This document shows, piece after piece, positions 1-9,091 of a stretch of 54,462 nt of DNA. Both the position numbers and the translations under genes were made by a program. This stretch comes from Candidatus Nomurabacteria bacterium (lineage in GTDB: Bacteria > Patescibacteriota > Minisyncoccia > Phycocordibacterales > CAIJYI01). Each line of letters begins with the position of its first letter. The first letter of the stretch is position 1. The stretch covers positions 1 to 54,462 of the forward strand of contig CALREZ010000002.1 of assembly GCA_943356445.1 (NCBI GenBank), in the 5' to 3' direction. Under the pieces are notes generated by a model. It was given only the letters and a program-made list of their open reading frames with translations, was not told the origin of the DNA and did not search any database.

Positions 1-1101
1 CAAGAAAGCAATGATAACCGCAAACTGCAATCCGAGTTTTATAAACGCATCAATTCCTACAGTGTCCGTCGCGAAATTTTGGAGGATCCAACTATTGCCG
101 TTAGCGATTTTTGCGGCGAGGTAAATAAAGAACAGGAAAATGGCCGGGAAAAAGCTGTTGCTTATTAACTCCCCCTTCCATCTGCTCCATACGCTTGCTC
201 CTGAAACTTCCGATGGAAGCGTCCATGAAAAGAAAGCGATTGGAGAAGTGATCATAATGATCCAAAGCGTTACCACTCGGCCTACAAGATAAAAAGAAGA
301 AAGAAGGAAAACAAAAGTAACCACTAAAAATTCAATTCCCGTCAAGGCGATAAGAGAAGCCTGTACTCCGAAAGAACCGCTGTGGTTCGGAATGTCTTGT
401 ATGATATTTTCAAGCGGGCTTTCCAAAGCTTTCATGAAACCGCTTCCGATCCGGTGCTGTTCTATCCCGGGGATGTTAACGAGCGGATTATCATTCACGG
501 GAAAAGAGGAATAAAACTCAAGAGCGAAGATATTTCCCACATCAATCACGAATTTCGTGATATACATACTGAAGTTTATAAGAAGCGCTACGACGATTAG
601 GGTGGAAAGAAGCTGTTTCTTTTGCGACTGGAATATCGTCATGATGGCGATATACAGAAGAATGAAGATGAAGAACGTGTTGGCAACATCGCGGCAGACC
701 ACCCACCCGGCGTTGATAAAACTATCCGGAGAATTTCCCAGAGTAAAGGTTTCACTGCTGAGTCCGAATGCCCACATGGTATCAAAGACATTTGAAGCAA
801 AAAGAAGGAGCTGTCTTGGTATACTCACTATGAGGTAATACTCTAACAAGAGAACGCATCCGGAAAATCCGTCTGATCCTCCCAGAAGACTGCATTTTTC
901 TGTGATTGCGTCCGCAGTGGTTCCTACGTGAGAAGTGGTCGGTGTTGGCGTTGTTGTTTCTGTTGCCGGAGCCGGATCCTCGGCATAAGCAATGCTTGTT
1001 ATTTTTGTATGTATCTCAATCGGCAAAAGGAAAAGAACCGACGACAGTGTGGCCGTCAAGAAAAAGGAAGAAATGATTTTTTTTGCCGTGGAAGAGAACA
1101 T
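1..1101 (-). CDS. VirB6/TrbL-like polytopic membrane protein (partial, C-terminus outside window)
   Basis: The reading frame starts at ATG 1101 and stays open for 367 codons to the window edge, so the C-terminus is missing. A signal-like N-terminus (basic KK, then a hydrophobic stretch ending near AYA-ED) is followed by a Thr/Pro-rich linker and at least five long hydrophobic segments, for example around VANTFFIFILLYIAIM and ALLINFSMYITKF. This layout matches the VirB6/TrbL family of polytopic type IV secretion channel components, which span the inner membrane. It is the last visible gene of a minus-strand run with the two genes upstream (31-nt and 27-nt spacers). Family assignment rests on topology and on my knowledge of similar loci in Parcubacteria, not on an alignment. 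Confidence 0.6.
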   Translation of the reverse strand, partial: MFSSTAKKIISSFFLTATLSSVLFLLPIEIHTKITSIAYAEDPAPATETTTPTPTTSHVGTTADAITEKCSLLGGSDGFSGCVLLLEYYLIVSIPRQLLLFASNVFDTMWAFGLSSETFTLGNSPDSFINAGWVVCRDVANTFFIFILLYIAIMTIFQSQKKQLLSTLIVVALLINFSMYITKFVIDVGNIFALEFYSSFPVNDNPLVNIPGIEQHRIGSGFMKALESPLENIIQDIPNHSGSFGVQASLIALTGIEFLVVTFVFLLSSFYLVGRVVTLWIIMITSPIAFFSWTLPSEVSGASVWSRWKGELISNSFFPAIFLFFIYLAAKIANGNSWILQNFATDTVGIDAFIKLGLQFAVIIAFL

Positions 1102-1132
1102 TATTTACAAATCTCGTTGTTTTACTCGTTTT

Positions 1133-2158
1133 TTATTGTCCGAACGTTGATAACCAATCGTTGTTTGCCTGAGGTATATTAAGAAGGTTCTGGTCGTTGA
1201 GCCATGTAGAAACAGAATTAAAAAGACCGCCGGATACCGCAATAACAGAATCGTCCAGTTCTTTTGCTTGCGTAAGTTCATCAAAAGAAGAAGAGAGATA
1301 TTGATTGACTTGCTGTTGCACGTTGCTTCCGGGAGTATATGCGGAACACCCAACCCATTTATTATACTCTTTTGTTGGATCGTTTGGGTCAGGAGTACAT
1401 CCCTCCCCCGCTTTCAGATTGAAGTAACCGCCCCCCGCAGTAACTTCGTTGGTTGCTTGTTGTAAACCTTCTTTTTGCGCCTTTGCGAGTTCTGTTGAAA
1501 CGGCATATTCGGTAAGGAATGGGTCATTCTTTGTTTCTGCTAAGGCTTTATAGCAATCCCATCCATTTCCTGTCGGGCAAGAATCCCAGTTGTTTTGGAA
1601 AGCATCCAAACCGGACTGTCCTCCTGGAAAATCAGCGCCCTGGTCAAGAACATTCTGGTAAGGAGTATATTGATTTTGAAGAATGCGTGATTTTACATTT
1701 TTGACGGAATCCAGCATATTCGGCTTATCCGTGTCAAAACCTTTTAAGAAGTTTTGCGTTATTTCACTGTTTACGTCGTGATAATAGCTATTCGGGTCGG
1801 TGAGAAAAGCGGTATCCCCAAAAAAACCTCCTTTTACCATATTCATCATGGAACTGAACTCTGTCGTAACAACGCCTCTGGCCGCAATGCGCGCGAGCGA
1901 GTCCAGGCTGCAAGGATTGCTTACGTCGCCGAGACTCATGTCTCCGCTTAGAACCCCACCCGCTTGCGAAGCGAGACCTTTAATGCAGGAATTGAGATCT
2001 TTTTCTTCCACGAGAGGAGTTCTCAGTTCTGCCGTCGGGATAAGCGTTTGATAAGAAGCTTTGCTGCTTGAATCATATTGCGCGGCGTGTGCGGATGTGT
2101 TGGCTGTAAAAAACGCCAACAGAGAGAAAAGGAGCGCAGCGGTGAAGTTTTTTTTCAT
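1133..2158 (-). CDS. Secreted protein of unknown function (341 aa)
   Basis: The N-terminus is a clear signal peptide: MKKN, a hydrophobic core LLFSLLAFF, and a cleavage-like AHA-AQ near residue 26. The mature part is soluble-looking, rich in Asn, Asp, Gly and Ser, with scattered cysteines (for example in DSCPTGNGWDC and EGCTPDPNDP) that could form disulphides outside the membrane. I do not recognise a family. It lies between the VirB6/TrbL-like gene and the Ca-motif protein in one apparent operon, so a role in the same envelope or secretion structure is likely but inferred. No Shine-Dalgarno sequence is visible before the ATG. Confidence 0.6.
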   Translation of the reverse strand: MKKNFTAALLFSLLAFFTANTSAHAAQYDSSSKASYQTLIPTAELRTPLVEEKDLNSCIKGLASQAGGVLSGDMSLGDVSNPCSLDSLARIAARGVVTTEFSSMMNMVKGGFFGDTAFLTDPNSYYHDVNSEITQNFLKGFDTDKPNMLDSVKNVKSRILQNQYTPYQNVLDQGADFPGGQSGLDAFQNNWDSCPTGNGWDCYKALAETKNDPFLTEYAVSTELAKAQKEGLQQATNEVTAGGGYFNLKAGEGCTPDPNDPTKEYNKWVGCSAYTPGSNVQQQVNQYLSSSFDELTQAKELDDSVIAVSGGLFNSVSTWLNDQNLLNIPQANNDWLSTFGQ

Positions 2159-2185
2159 AAAAATAAAAAAGATGCGTATAAAAGC

Positions 2186-3160
2186 TTATATCGTTAAACC
2201 GGCTTCTCCTTCATTAAAAACAATGCCGGAATTTACCAAGTGATTGCTTACTTTTTCTCTGGCGGTTGTTCTGTTTTGAAGGGAGGTCTTGTATTGTTGC
2301 ATACCGATAAGCCCCTTGAGAGGATCTGATATAAGGAACTTGAGGTTTCCGATAGAAAAGGAAACGTTTTCCATGCTGTTAAGAAGAAAAACGTGAAGCT
2401 GCGCCATATCTTCCGGAACGGATACTTTCAGCAGGGCGGAAATTTGGTCTTTATTGGATTTGATAATAGGGTCAAAGCCGTCAAAAGTGCTTGTCTTCCC
2501 GTCTTTTAATCCTTGCGCGATAACCAAAAGGACGGCGTTATTTTCTTTTTCCAGTTCTTTGGAATTCTTTAAAATACCCCCAACGGTATTTCCATAAGTT
2601 TTGAGATTTGCTTCGGTTTCCGGAACCGTCTTTATTTGAGAAAGAGAATAGATGTTGGGAAATTCCTGACCTTTTTCTTTTATGCTGTTGGCAATCCCCT
2701 GGGTTATTTTATTGGCGATGTTTTTATCGGTCGGATTCGGATTGTATATGATCGCCGTTAACATTCCCCGTATTAATTTTTCGCTCTCGGTAAGTTCTTC
2801 TTTTGATACGGTTGCGAGCTGATCCGGTTCTCCGAAAGTCCTTACATAATCATTTGGTGCCGGAATGAGAGGGTTTCTTCTCAACTCAATTTCTTTTCCG
2901 TCCGGGGTTCCGTCTCCATCAGTATCGGCTTTTTTGGGATCAGTACCGCGAAAAACCTCTTCCCAATCAAGAAGCCCGTCTCCATCCGAGTCTATGTTTT
3001 CATGGCTTATTGCTTGGGCTAAAATTTTCTCCCTAGCCTGTTTGTTTCTCTCGGCCGTGACTTTGTCGTGCCATGTTTTATATCCGAAGACTCCTCCGGA
3101 TAAAAGAACTATTGATAAAATAACGATAAAAAAGTTTCTGCTGGGAAGATATTGTTTCAT
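2186..3160 (-). CDS. Membrane-anchored protein with two calcium-binding DxDGDG motifs (324 aa)
   Basis: An N-terminal hydrophobic segment (residues 10-26) should anchor the protein with the rest outside the cytoplasm. Residues 57-68 (DSDGDGLLDWEE) and 79-90 (DTDGDGTPDGKE) are thrombospondin type-3/EF-hand-like DxDxDG calcium loops. The remaining 230 residues are mostly helical-looking with no family I recognise. It is the first gene of the minus-strand envelope run; a TATAAT lies about 22 nt upstream of its ATG in the divergent spacer shared with the plus-strand gene at 3303. Confidence 0.65.
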   Translation of the reverse strand: MKQYLPSRNFFIVILSIVLLSGGVFGYKTWHDKVTAERNKQAREKILAQAISHENIDSDGDGLLDWEEVFRGTDPKKADTDGDGTPDGKEIELRRNPLIPAPNDYVRTFGEPDQLATVSKEELTESEKLIRGMLTAIIYNPNPTDKNIANKITQGIANSIKEKGQEFPNIYSLSQIKTVPETEANLKTYGNTVGGILKNSKELEKENNAVLLVIAQGLKDGKTSTFDGFDPIIKSNKDQISALLKVSVPEDMAQLHVFLLNSMENVSFSIGNLKFLISDPLKGLIGMQQYKTSLQNRTTAREKVSNHLVNSGIVFNEGEAGLTI

Positions 3161-3302
3161 ATAAAAAAATAGTCTGCACCTTATTATATAAGTATAGCAG
3201 TATCTCCACTTTATAAAAATAAAATGTGTGGATAAAACATATTTATTTGATTTTATTCCGTGTTACTATGAAGGTATACTTATTTACCTTCTTTTATATC
3301 GC

Positions 3303-4253
3303 ATGAAAAAGAAAATTATTTTTATTATCCTTGCTTTTGTTTTTTCCGGAACATCTTTTGTTTTTGGACAATCGGCAACGACGACCGATTTTTTGCCGAA
3401 CATTGAAATGATAGATGTTCAAAAAGAGTCTCAAGCGAGTTTGCTGCTTGAGCGTTTTCGCGGGCTGATCCCGGATTCCGCGATCGGTTCTCTTGGCGGC
3501 AGAAAAAGCCCTTCTTCTGCCCCGGGCGTCACTATTACCAATTCTTCCGCAAGTCCTACGGATATCTTTACAAAAACCTTAAAGCTTGGAGATACTGATC
3601 CGGAAGTCCTTTTGCTTCAAAAAGCGTTGAACGAAGATATTGATACGGTTATTACCGCAAGCGGCGCCGGTTCACCCGGTAATGAAACCACTTATTTCGG
3701 GCAAAAAACCAAACTGGCGGTAATAAAATTGCAGAATAAGCATTATGGCGAGGTTTTGGCACCGAACGGTCTTTCTGTCGGTACGGGTGTTTTTGGGCCT
3801 TCAACCAGGGCGATGATGAATAATATGCAGAAAAATAAAGGCAAAACAAGCGTTCAAACGCTTGGCGCTGACGTTTCCACCAGTATTCCAACCGGCCCGA
3901 TTTCCGGCCTTGGGGAAAAAGTGAAGATAGAGTATCTTGACCCGTCGCACGGAAAAGATGGCACGCTTGTGACGATTCACGGAACGGGAATGACGAGAAC
4001 CGCCAATAGCGTTATTGCCGGTGGGGATACTTTTTATAATCTGGCTTCTTCTGATGGCAGAACCCTCTCTTTTACTATCAAATCTCCCGCTTCTTTTATA
4101 GATGATCCTTCTTTGTCGGCCGCAAGCAGTACCGAAGCTCAAAATGATCTTATTTCTCTTAAAACAGCTGATTTTCCGGTAATGAAGTATCCTGTTTGCG
4201 TATCAAACGATTCCGGCATGAGTAATTGCGCCTTCTTTACTATCGATATTTAA
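3303..4253 (+). CDS. Secreted peptidoglycan-binding-domain protein with TIG-like module (316 aa)
   Basis: ATG 3303 gives a textbook signal peptide (MKKK, hydrophobic core, FVFG-QS); an upstream in-frame ATG at 3228 would bury it, so 3303 is preferred. Residues about 90-180 resemble PG_binding_1: KLGDTDPEVLLLQKALN, a YFGQKTKLAVIKLQ stretch, and GVFGPSTRAMMN. Residues about 210-270 (VKIEYLDPSHGKDGTLVTIH) look like an IPT/TIG immunoglobulin-like fold. It probably binds the cell wall or an appendage outside the membrane. It is followed after 7 nt by another small envelope gene. A TATACT at 3274 could be its -10. Confidence 0.7.
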   Translation: MKKKIIFIILAFVFSGTSFVFGQSATTTDFLPNIEMIDVQKESQASLLLERFRGLIPDSAIGSLGGRKSPSSAPGVTITNSSASPTDIFTKTLKLGDTDPEVLLLQKALNEDIDTVITASGAGSPGNETTYFGQKTKLAVIKLQNKHYGEVLAPNGLSVGTGVFGPSTRAMMNNMQKNKGKTSVQTLGADVSTSIPTGPISGLGEKVKIEYLDPSHGKDGTLVTIHGTGMTRTANSVIAGGDTFYNLASSDGRTLSFTIKSPASFIDDPSLSAASSTEAQNDLISLKTADFPVMKYPVCVSNDSGMSNCAFFTIDI

Positions 4254-4260
4254 GATTTTT

Positions 4261-4707
4261 ATGACTGAAAAAATAAAAAAAATAGCAGCATCAAAAACAT
4301 TTTTCTTTGTTTTTGCCTTTATCATCGGTTTTGCTTCCGTTTCCGGAGCCTTTGTTTATAAAACGAAGAAAGCGGAGGGATATTGTACGACAACCGGAGG
4401 GTTATATTGTTTTGCCGGGACCATAACGCAGGTGAAGTATTGTTGCAATGGAGTAAAAATAAAAGTGAGCGAGCCTCGCGATGGCACGTTTTTGCTGACA
4501 GCCAGTTCAAAAGTGTATATGTGGTGGAATGTAACAAAAGACCAATGTGTTATGGGAGATGCAAATCCCGGAGGAGTGTGTAAATACGGAGCAAAATGCG
4601 CTCAAACAGATCAGGTAGACGGAATCATACGGCAGATCGGAACAACACTTAAAGGCCCGCCGAAAGGAACATGCAAAGGATCAATGAGTGGCGGCGCAGG
4701 TATTTAA
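4261..4707 (+). CDS. Small Cys-rich membrane-anchored protein (148 aa)
   Basis: Residues 13-32 form one hydrophobic segment after a Lys-rich start, so the protein is anchored or exported. The exposed domain has eight cysteines (including CTTTGGLYC, YCCNG, GVCKYGAKC, GTCKG), suggesting disulphides. I do not recognise the family. It begins 7 nt after the peptidoglycan-binding protein and shares its transcript, which ends at the hairpin at 4711-4744. Confidence 0.6.
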   Translation: MTEKIKKIAASKTFFFVFAFIIGFASVSGAFVYKTKKAEGYCTTTGGLYCFAGTITQVKYCCNGVKIKVSEPRDGTFLLTASSKVYMWWNVTKDQCVMGDANPGGVCKYGAKCAQTDQVDGIIRQIGTTLKGPPKGTCKGSMSGGAGI

Positions 4708-4710
4708 AAT

Positions 4711-4744
4711 AAAAAAAATGGCGAAATAATTTCGCCATTTTTTT
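4711..4744. terminator. Bidirectional intrinsic terminator
   Basis: A-rich tract, stem ATGGCGAAA / TTTCGCCAT with a 3-nt loop, then a T tract. Because the stem is flanked by A and T runs it can stop both the plus-strand envelope transcript and the convergent rsmA transcript. Confidence 0.85.
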
Positions 4745-5513
4745 ATTCTTTAGAAAGCCCTGCCCATTTTTCTAAAAGCAGATCTTCTGCTCTTGTATTT
4801 TCAGGAATTCCAAGCTTTTTCATTTTTTCTTTCAGTTCTTTTTCCTCAAAAATCGCTTTAAGATTGCCGAAAAGCTGTTTTCTTTTATGCGCGAATCCGG
4901 CATGAAGGACTTCAAAAAAGCGTTCTTCTGAAATTCCTTTGAAAAAATCGCGAGAAATGTTATCTATAAGCAAGATTGCCGAATCAACTTTTGGCGCCGG
5001 AGTGAAGCTTCCCGCTTTGACTGTTTTTATATAAGTCGGCGTTCCATACGCTTTGACGCTTACCGAAAGCAAACTTTCTTTTCCGTCTCTCGCGATAATT
5101 CTTTCCGCCACCTCTTTTTGCACCAAAAGCACCATTTTTTCAGGTTGTTTTTCTTCCGTAAGGAATTTCCGTATAATTTGTCCCGTGATGTAATATGGTA
5201 TATTCGCAATCAATTTATATTTTTCTTCAGGAGAAAAATGAAAATTCAAGATATCCTCATTAATAAGCATAAAACGTTTTTCTATGAGTTCATCTCTGAA
5301 TTTTTCTTGCAAAAGAGGTATAAGTTCCGCGTCTTTTTCAATCGCAATAACTTTGGCGCCCCGTTTCAGCAGTTCTTCCGTCAAAACCCCCCTTCCCGGC
5401 CCTATTTCAAGAATGGTATCATCTTGAGAAACAAAACCCGCGTCGGCAATAGATGCGACGATACCGGTATTGGTTAAGAAGTTTTGTCCCAGAGATTTTT
5501 TAGCAAAAACCAT
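4743..5513 (-). CDS. rsmA: 16S rRNA (adenine1518/1519-N6)-dimethyltransferase
   Basis: RsmA (KsgA) uses S-adenosylmethionine to dimethylate two adjacent adenines in helix 45 of 16S rRNA during 30S maturation. The 256-aa product shows the KSLGQNFL start, the SAM-binding EIGPGRGVLTEELL loop (residues about 36-49), the acidic IAIEKD strand, and the catalytic NIPYYI motif near residue 105; the C-terminal domain with SFTPAPKVDSA is present. Length is normal for the family. It sits 12 nt downstream of the helicase gene; a TATAAT 11 nt before the ATG suggests it also has its own very short-leader promoter. Confidence 0.95.
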   Translation of the reverse strand: MVFAKKSLGQNFLTNTGIVASIADAGFVSQDDTILEIGPGRGVLTEELLKRGAKVIAIEKDAELIPLLQEKFRDELIEKRFMLINEDILNFHFSPEEKYKLIANIPYYITGQIIRKFLTEEKQPEKMVLLVQKEVAERIIARDGKESLLSVSVKAYGTPTYIKTVKAGSFTPAPKVDSAILLIDNISRDFFKGISEERFFEVLHAGFAHKRKQLFGNLKAIFEEKELKEKMKKLGIPENTRAEDLLLEKWAGLSKE

Positions 5514-5525
5514 GGTTAAATTCTA

Positions 5526-7469
5526 TTATAAATAAACAATTTTTCCCACCCCAAACTCCTTCGTCCTCCCTTCTTCCGCTTCTATCAATTCCTCCGGTAT
5601 ATCGCTCAAAAACTCAGATGGAACCGTCATGTTTCTTGACCCGAATATCGTTCTTACGGAAGCATAGGTAAGAAAAAGACGTTTTTTTGCTCTGGTAATG
5701 GCGACGTAAAAAAGTCGGCGTTCTTCTTCCTTGTGTTCTTGAGATACTCCCGACTCCCCGAAACTTTTATGGGGAAAAAGTCCATCCTCAAGTCCGGTGA
5801 TGAAAACATTTCCGAATTCCAGTCCTTTTGCGGCGTGAACAGTCATAAGTCTTACTCGCGATCCGTCATTTTTATGCATGAGAGAATCTTGATCGCTCGC
5901 AAGCGCGGCATCTTCCAGAAGTTTCTGTATCCCCTCTTCTTCGGGAAGCATATCGTATTTTGTGGCGAGGGTAACCAATTCGTAAAGGTTTTCAATACGC
6001 TCTTGTTCTTCTTCTCCTCCCAAAGACAGGCCGTTTTCCATTCCTGTTTCTTTGAGAATATATTTTATGGTATCGCTCGGTTTGTTTTTTAGCGCCGTTT
6101 CTTTTATTTTTCCCAACAGAGTCTTAAATTCCAATACTTTTTTCTTGGCAGTTGCGGGAAGTGATTCTGTTTCTCCTGCAAGTATTTTTTTGAGCGTTAC
6201 CTCTCCTATTCCCCTCGGAGGAACATTGATAATACGCTTCATATCTATCGCTCCGTCCGGATTGAGCGCCGCTCGGAGGAAAGAAAGAACATCTTTTACT
6301 TCTTTTCTCTCAAAGAATTTTACTCCGAGTACTTGGTACGGGATATCTGCCGAAAGCATAGCCTCCTCAATGGCGCGCGATTGGTAGTTTGCGCGGAAAA
6401 GTATCGCAATATCCTGATAAGAAACGTCTTTTTTGACAAGATCGCGTATTTTTTCAGCGACAAAAGAGGCTTCGTCGTTCTCGTCATACCCTTCATAAAG
6501 AGATATTTTTTCTCCTCCTTGGCTTTTGGTAAAGAGGTTCTTGGGAACACGTATCTTGTTTTTTTGGATCACGCTATTTGCCGCCGAAAGGATATTCTGA
6601 GTTGATCGGTAATTTTCTTCCAAAAGCACGACTTTTGCGCCCGGATAATCTTTTTCAAAATGAAGGATATTTCGGATATTTGCGCCTCTCCACGAATATA
6701 TATTTTGGTCTGCATCTCCGACGACGCAGATATTGCGTTCTTTTCCGGAAAGAATCCGTGAAAGTTCGTATTGTACCGTGTTTGTGTCCTGGTACTCGTC
6801 AATGTGAATAAAACGCCAAATATCTTGGTATTTTTCGCGAACAGACTGATTTTCTTTCAGAAGCATAAGCGTTTTGAGAAGCAGGTCGTCAAAATCAAAA
6901 GCGCCTTCTTTTCTCGCTTTTTTTTCGTAATCCAGCCATACTTCTGCCACAATGCGCGGGAAATATCCGGTATTTGATATCGGATAAAATGCTTCGGCGG
7001 TCATGCATTCCCCTTTTTGTTTTGAGATAATGCTCTGGATCTTTTTCGGGTCAAACTGCTTCGGATCCAAATTCTTCGCCTTAACGGAATCTTTAATGAA
7101 ATTACGCGAATCCGTTTGGTCTAAAACGGTAAAATGGCTTGGTATTCCCAGTATTTTGTGTTCATTTCGGAGAATATGAATTCCGAGGGAATGAAATGTT
7201 CCGATAAAGGGAGTTTTTTGATAATTCGTATTTTGGTCGTTTTCCAACAGCGCATAAACTCTTTCTTTCATTTCTTGCGCCGCTTTATTCGTGAAGGTTA
7301 CCGCAAGAATGTTGTTTGCCGGTATCCCGTTTTGTATCAAATGAAGAATCCTATGAGTAAGCGTTTTTGTTTTTCCCGCTCCCGCTCCCGCGATAATCAA
7401 AAGCGGGCCGTTTGTATGAAGAACCGCTTCTTTTTGGGGCTCATTAAGCCCGAGAGTGTAATCTTGCAT
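5526..7469 (-). CDS. uvrD: UvrD/PcrA/Rep-family superfamily 1 DNA helicase
   Basis: A 3'-5' SF1A helicase acting in nucleotide excision repair, replication restart or mismatch repair. In the 647 aa one sees the Q motif (LNEPQKEAV), Walker A (AGAGAGKT, residues 27-34), motif Ia (TFTNKAAQEM), Walker B (DEYQDTN), motif III (GDADQNIYSWRGA), motif IV (LEENYRS), and motif VI (VAITRAKK). The length is slightly short for UvrD/PcrA (about 720), with a short C-terminal tail. A TATGAT -10 lies 6 nt before ATG 7469, so the message is predicted to be leaderless. PcrA and Rep cannot be separated by eye. Confidence 0.93.
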   Translation of the reverse strand: MQDYTLGLNEPQKEAVLHTNGPLLIIAGAGAGKTKTLTHRILHLIQNGIPANNILAVTFTNKAAQEMKERVYALLENDQNTNYQKTPFIGTFHSLGIHILRNEHKILGIPSHFTVLDQTDSRNFIKDSVKAKNLDPKQFDPKKIQSIISKQKGECMTAEAFYPISNTGYFPRIVAEVWLDYEKKARKEGAFDFDDLLLKTLMLLKENQSVREKYQDIWRFIHIDEYQDTNTVQYELSRILSGKERNICVVGDADQNIYSWRGANIRNILHFEKDYPGAKVVLLEENYRSTQNILSAANSVIQKNKIRVPKNLFTKSQGGEKISLYEGYDENDEASFVAEKIRDLVKKDVSYQDIAILFRANYQSRAIEEAMLSADIPYQVLGVKFFERKEVKDVLSFLRAALNPDGAIDMKRIINVPPRGIGEVTLKKILAGETESLPATAKKKVLEFKTLLGKIKETALKNKPSDTIKYILKETGMENGLSLGGEEEQERIENLYELVTLATKYDMLPEEEGIQKLLEDAALASDQDSLMHKNDGSRVRLMTVHAAKGLEFGNVFITGLEDGLFPHKSFGESGVSQEHKEEERRLFYVAITRAKKRLFLTYASVRTIFGSRNMTVPSEFLSDIPEELIEAEEGRTKEFGVGKIVYL

Positions 7470-7501
7470 CGCACTATCATATCATAAAGGAACGATAAAT
7501 T

Positions 7502-7527
7502 AAAAAGCGCTCGTGTGAGCGCTTTTT
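7502..7527 (-). terminator. Intrinsic terminator of the 7535-10027 operon
   Basis: Perfect 11-bp stem AAAAAGCGCTC / GAGCGCTTTTT with loop GTGT, ending 8 nt past the stop codon of the last operon gene. Confidence 0.85.
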
Positions 7528-7534
7528 AATGTTT

Positions 7535-8707
7535 TTATTTTTCTCTTACCCTCTCCAATAATCGGTACGCATTCGTATTTCTGTTGAAAAGGGGTTCTAA
7601 TTTTAGCGTCTCGCCTTTATGGATATGATCCGCATCTTTTACTACCCCCATTTTTTGAATTTGTTCTTTTGAAGACCTTTTTACCGCATCATTCAGACTA
7701 TCTAAAACAAAATTTTGTTCGCGGGTCGTAAGCTTATTGAAAAAAACATTATTTCCGAGACGAAGTTTGATAATATTCCCTAACGTACTGTCATTTTCCA
7801 CTTCGTACGGATCTGTTAGTTTTTTCATCGCTTCTTCAAAAGTTTCTTTTTTTTGTTCTTTTATTTCCTGAGACGGTATTGGTTTTTCGGTAATCTTTGG
7901 TTTTACCGGGATACTTTTTGGTATATTAAGTTTTGAAAGGATCAGGTCGGAAATAGTTTTATCGGTTTCTTTTTTGGGTACATTGGATATTTTAATCTGT
8001 ACCGGCGCTATTTTTTTAGCGGGAACCTCCGGAATATCTTTGTGAGAATCAATCATTTTCTCCAGCTGTTTCTTAATTTCAGCAACCTTTTTCTGTTCTT
8101 TCTCGTCTTTTTCTTTTTCGGTTTCTTGCGACGGTTCCGGAATGAGAATATCTTTTTCGTTTTCTTTTGTTTCTTCAGGCGAAGTCGCTGTTTTTTCCGG
8201 AATAAAGGAATGTTCTTTGTTCTCTTCCGGCAATGGATACCCCAGTCGTCGTTTGAATTTTTCTATGACCATGTCGGGCGTATCTATTGGAAGAATAGCG
8301 ATACTGAGCGATTCCGCTACCTTTTTTATATGATTGGATACGAAGAGAGGGACTCCTCTTTCTGCCGAGTGGACGATGTCAGCCGCTTCTTGTTCTGATT
8401 TGGTTAATTCCGGAGCCTTTTTTTCTTCTTGTTTTGATATGTCTGTTTGTTTGAAAGCTATTTTTTCGCGAAGGTCTTTAAGTTTTTTCAGTATCTCCCT
8501 CTCTGTTAGTTGTCCTTGTATTATTTCTGAAGCCTCTTTTGCGAATTTTTCGTTTTTTTCAATTTCTTCCTTCTCTTCCGTTTGCTGCAGTTTTTCGTTT
8601 AAAAGCGACTGAATATCGTCTATTTCTTTGTTTATTTCCGCAACAATGCCACCCTCTTTTTCCGCAGAGGTCGCTACTGATGTTTTTGGATTGTTGTGTA
8701 TTTCCAT
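7535..8707 (-). CDS. Glu/Lys-rich coiled-coil protein of unknown function (390 aa)
   Basis: Residues about 20-100 and 170-220 are dominated by Glu, Lys and Gln with heptad-like spacing, so long coiled coils are likely. There is no signal peptide or membrane segment, so it is probably cytoplasmic. The C-terminal third (GNIIKLRLGNNVFFNKLTTR to the end) looks like a compact folded domain. I do not recognise a family. Third gene of a tight operon (10-nt spacer to the gene before), ended by the hairpin at 7502. Confidence 0.6.
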   Translation of the reverse strand: MEIHNNPKTSVATSAEKEGGIVAEINKEIDDIQSLLNEKLQQTEEKEEIEKNEKFAKEASEIIQGQLTEREILKKLKDLREKIAFKQTDISKQEEKKAPELTKSEQEAADIVHSAERGVPLFVSNHIKKVAESLSIAILPIDTPDMVIEKFKRRLGYPLPEENKEHSFIPEKTATSPEETKENEKDILIPEPSQETEKEKDEKEQKKVAEIKKQLEKMIDSHKDIPEVPAKKIAPVQIKISNVPKKETDKTISDLILSKLNIPKSIPVKPKITEKPIPSQEIKEQKKETFEEAMKKLTDPYEVENDSTLGNIIKLRLGNNVFFNKLTTREQNFVLDSLNDAVKRSSKEQIQKMGVVKDADHIHKGETLKLEPLFNRNTNAYRLLERVREK

Positions 8708-8717
8708 TTTTCGCTTT

Positions 8718-9080
8718 TTAGTTTTTCGGCCCGTAAATAAAACGTAAGTTTTTCGGAATATCGTCTTCTTCCGGGAAATCCGAAGACTCGTGATTTGGAA
8801 GTATGGTGACGCCGTCTTTGCTTTCTTTTTGCGGATATTCTCTTTTATCTTCTTCTTTACCCTCTTTTATTGGCGGAAATTGCATTTCTAGGCTTTGTTC
8901 GGCGTCCTCCAGTTCTATTCCTTTATCGGCAGAAGAAATTTCCGCGCGAAGAGATGTTCGGTCTTTACAGTTTGGGTCGTCGCATTCTGTTTCCGGAACT
9001 TTCACAAAAATAATGCCGTGTTCCGAATTTTCGGTATCTTCTCCGAGCTTTTGTTCTTTTGTTTTTAGGAGTGAGTTCAT
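8718..9080 (-). CDS. Small acidic protein of unknown function (120 aa)
   Basis: A soluble, strongly acidic protein, probably largely disordered, with one Cys pair in ECDDPNCKD. The C-terminal DIPKNLRFIYGPKN is the only stretch that looks folded. Middle gene of the three-gene operon (11-nt spacers on both sides), so it probably works with the two flanking proteins. No family recognised. Confidence 0.55.
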   Translation of the reverse strand: MNSLLKTKEQKLGEDTENSEHGIIFVKVPETECDDPNCKDRTSLRAEISSADKGIELEDAEQSLEMQFPPIKEGKEEDKREYPQKESKDGVTILPNHESSDFPEEDDIPKNLRFIYGPKN

Positions 9081-9091
9081 ACAAGTGGAAA

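Noticed and set aside
3227-3235. Single DnaA box-like TGTGGATAA
   Set aside because: Isolated match without a second box or AT-rich unwinding-type region.
8042-8398. Phe/Arg-rich open frames opposite the coiled-coil gene
   Set aside because: These are antisense shadows of a Glu/Lys-rich gene; composition is that of complemented Glu/Lys codons.
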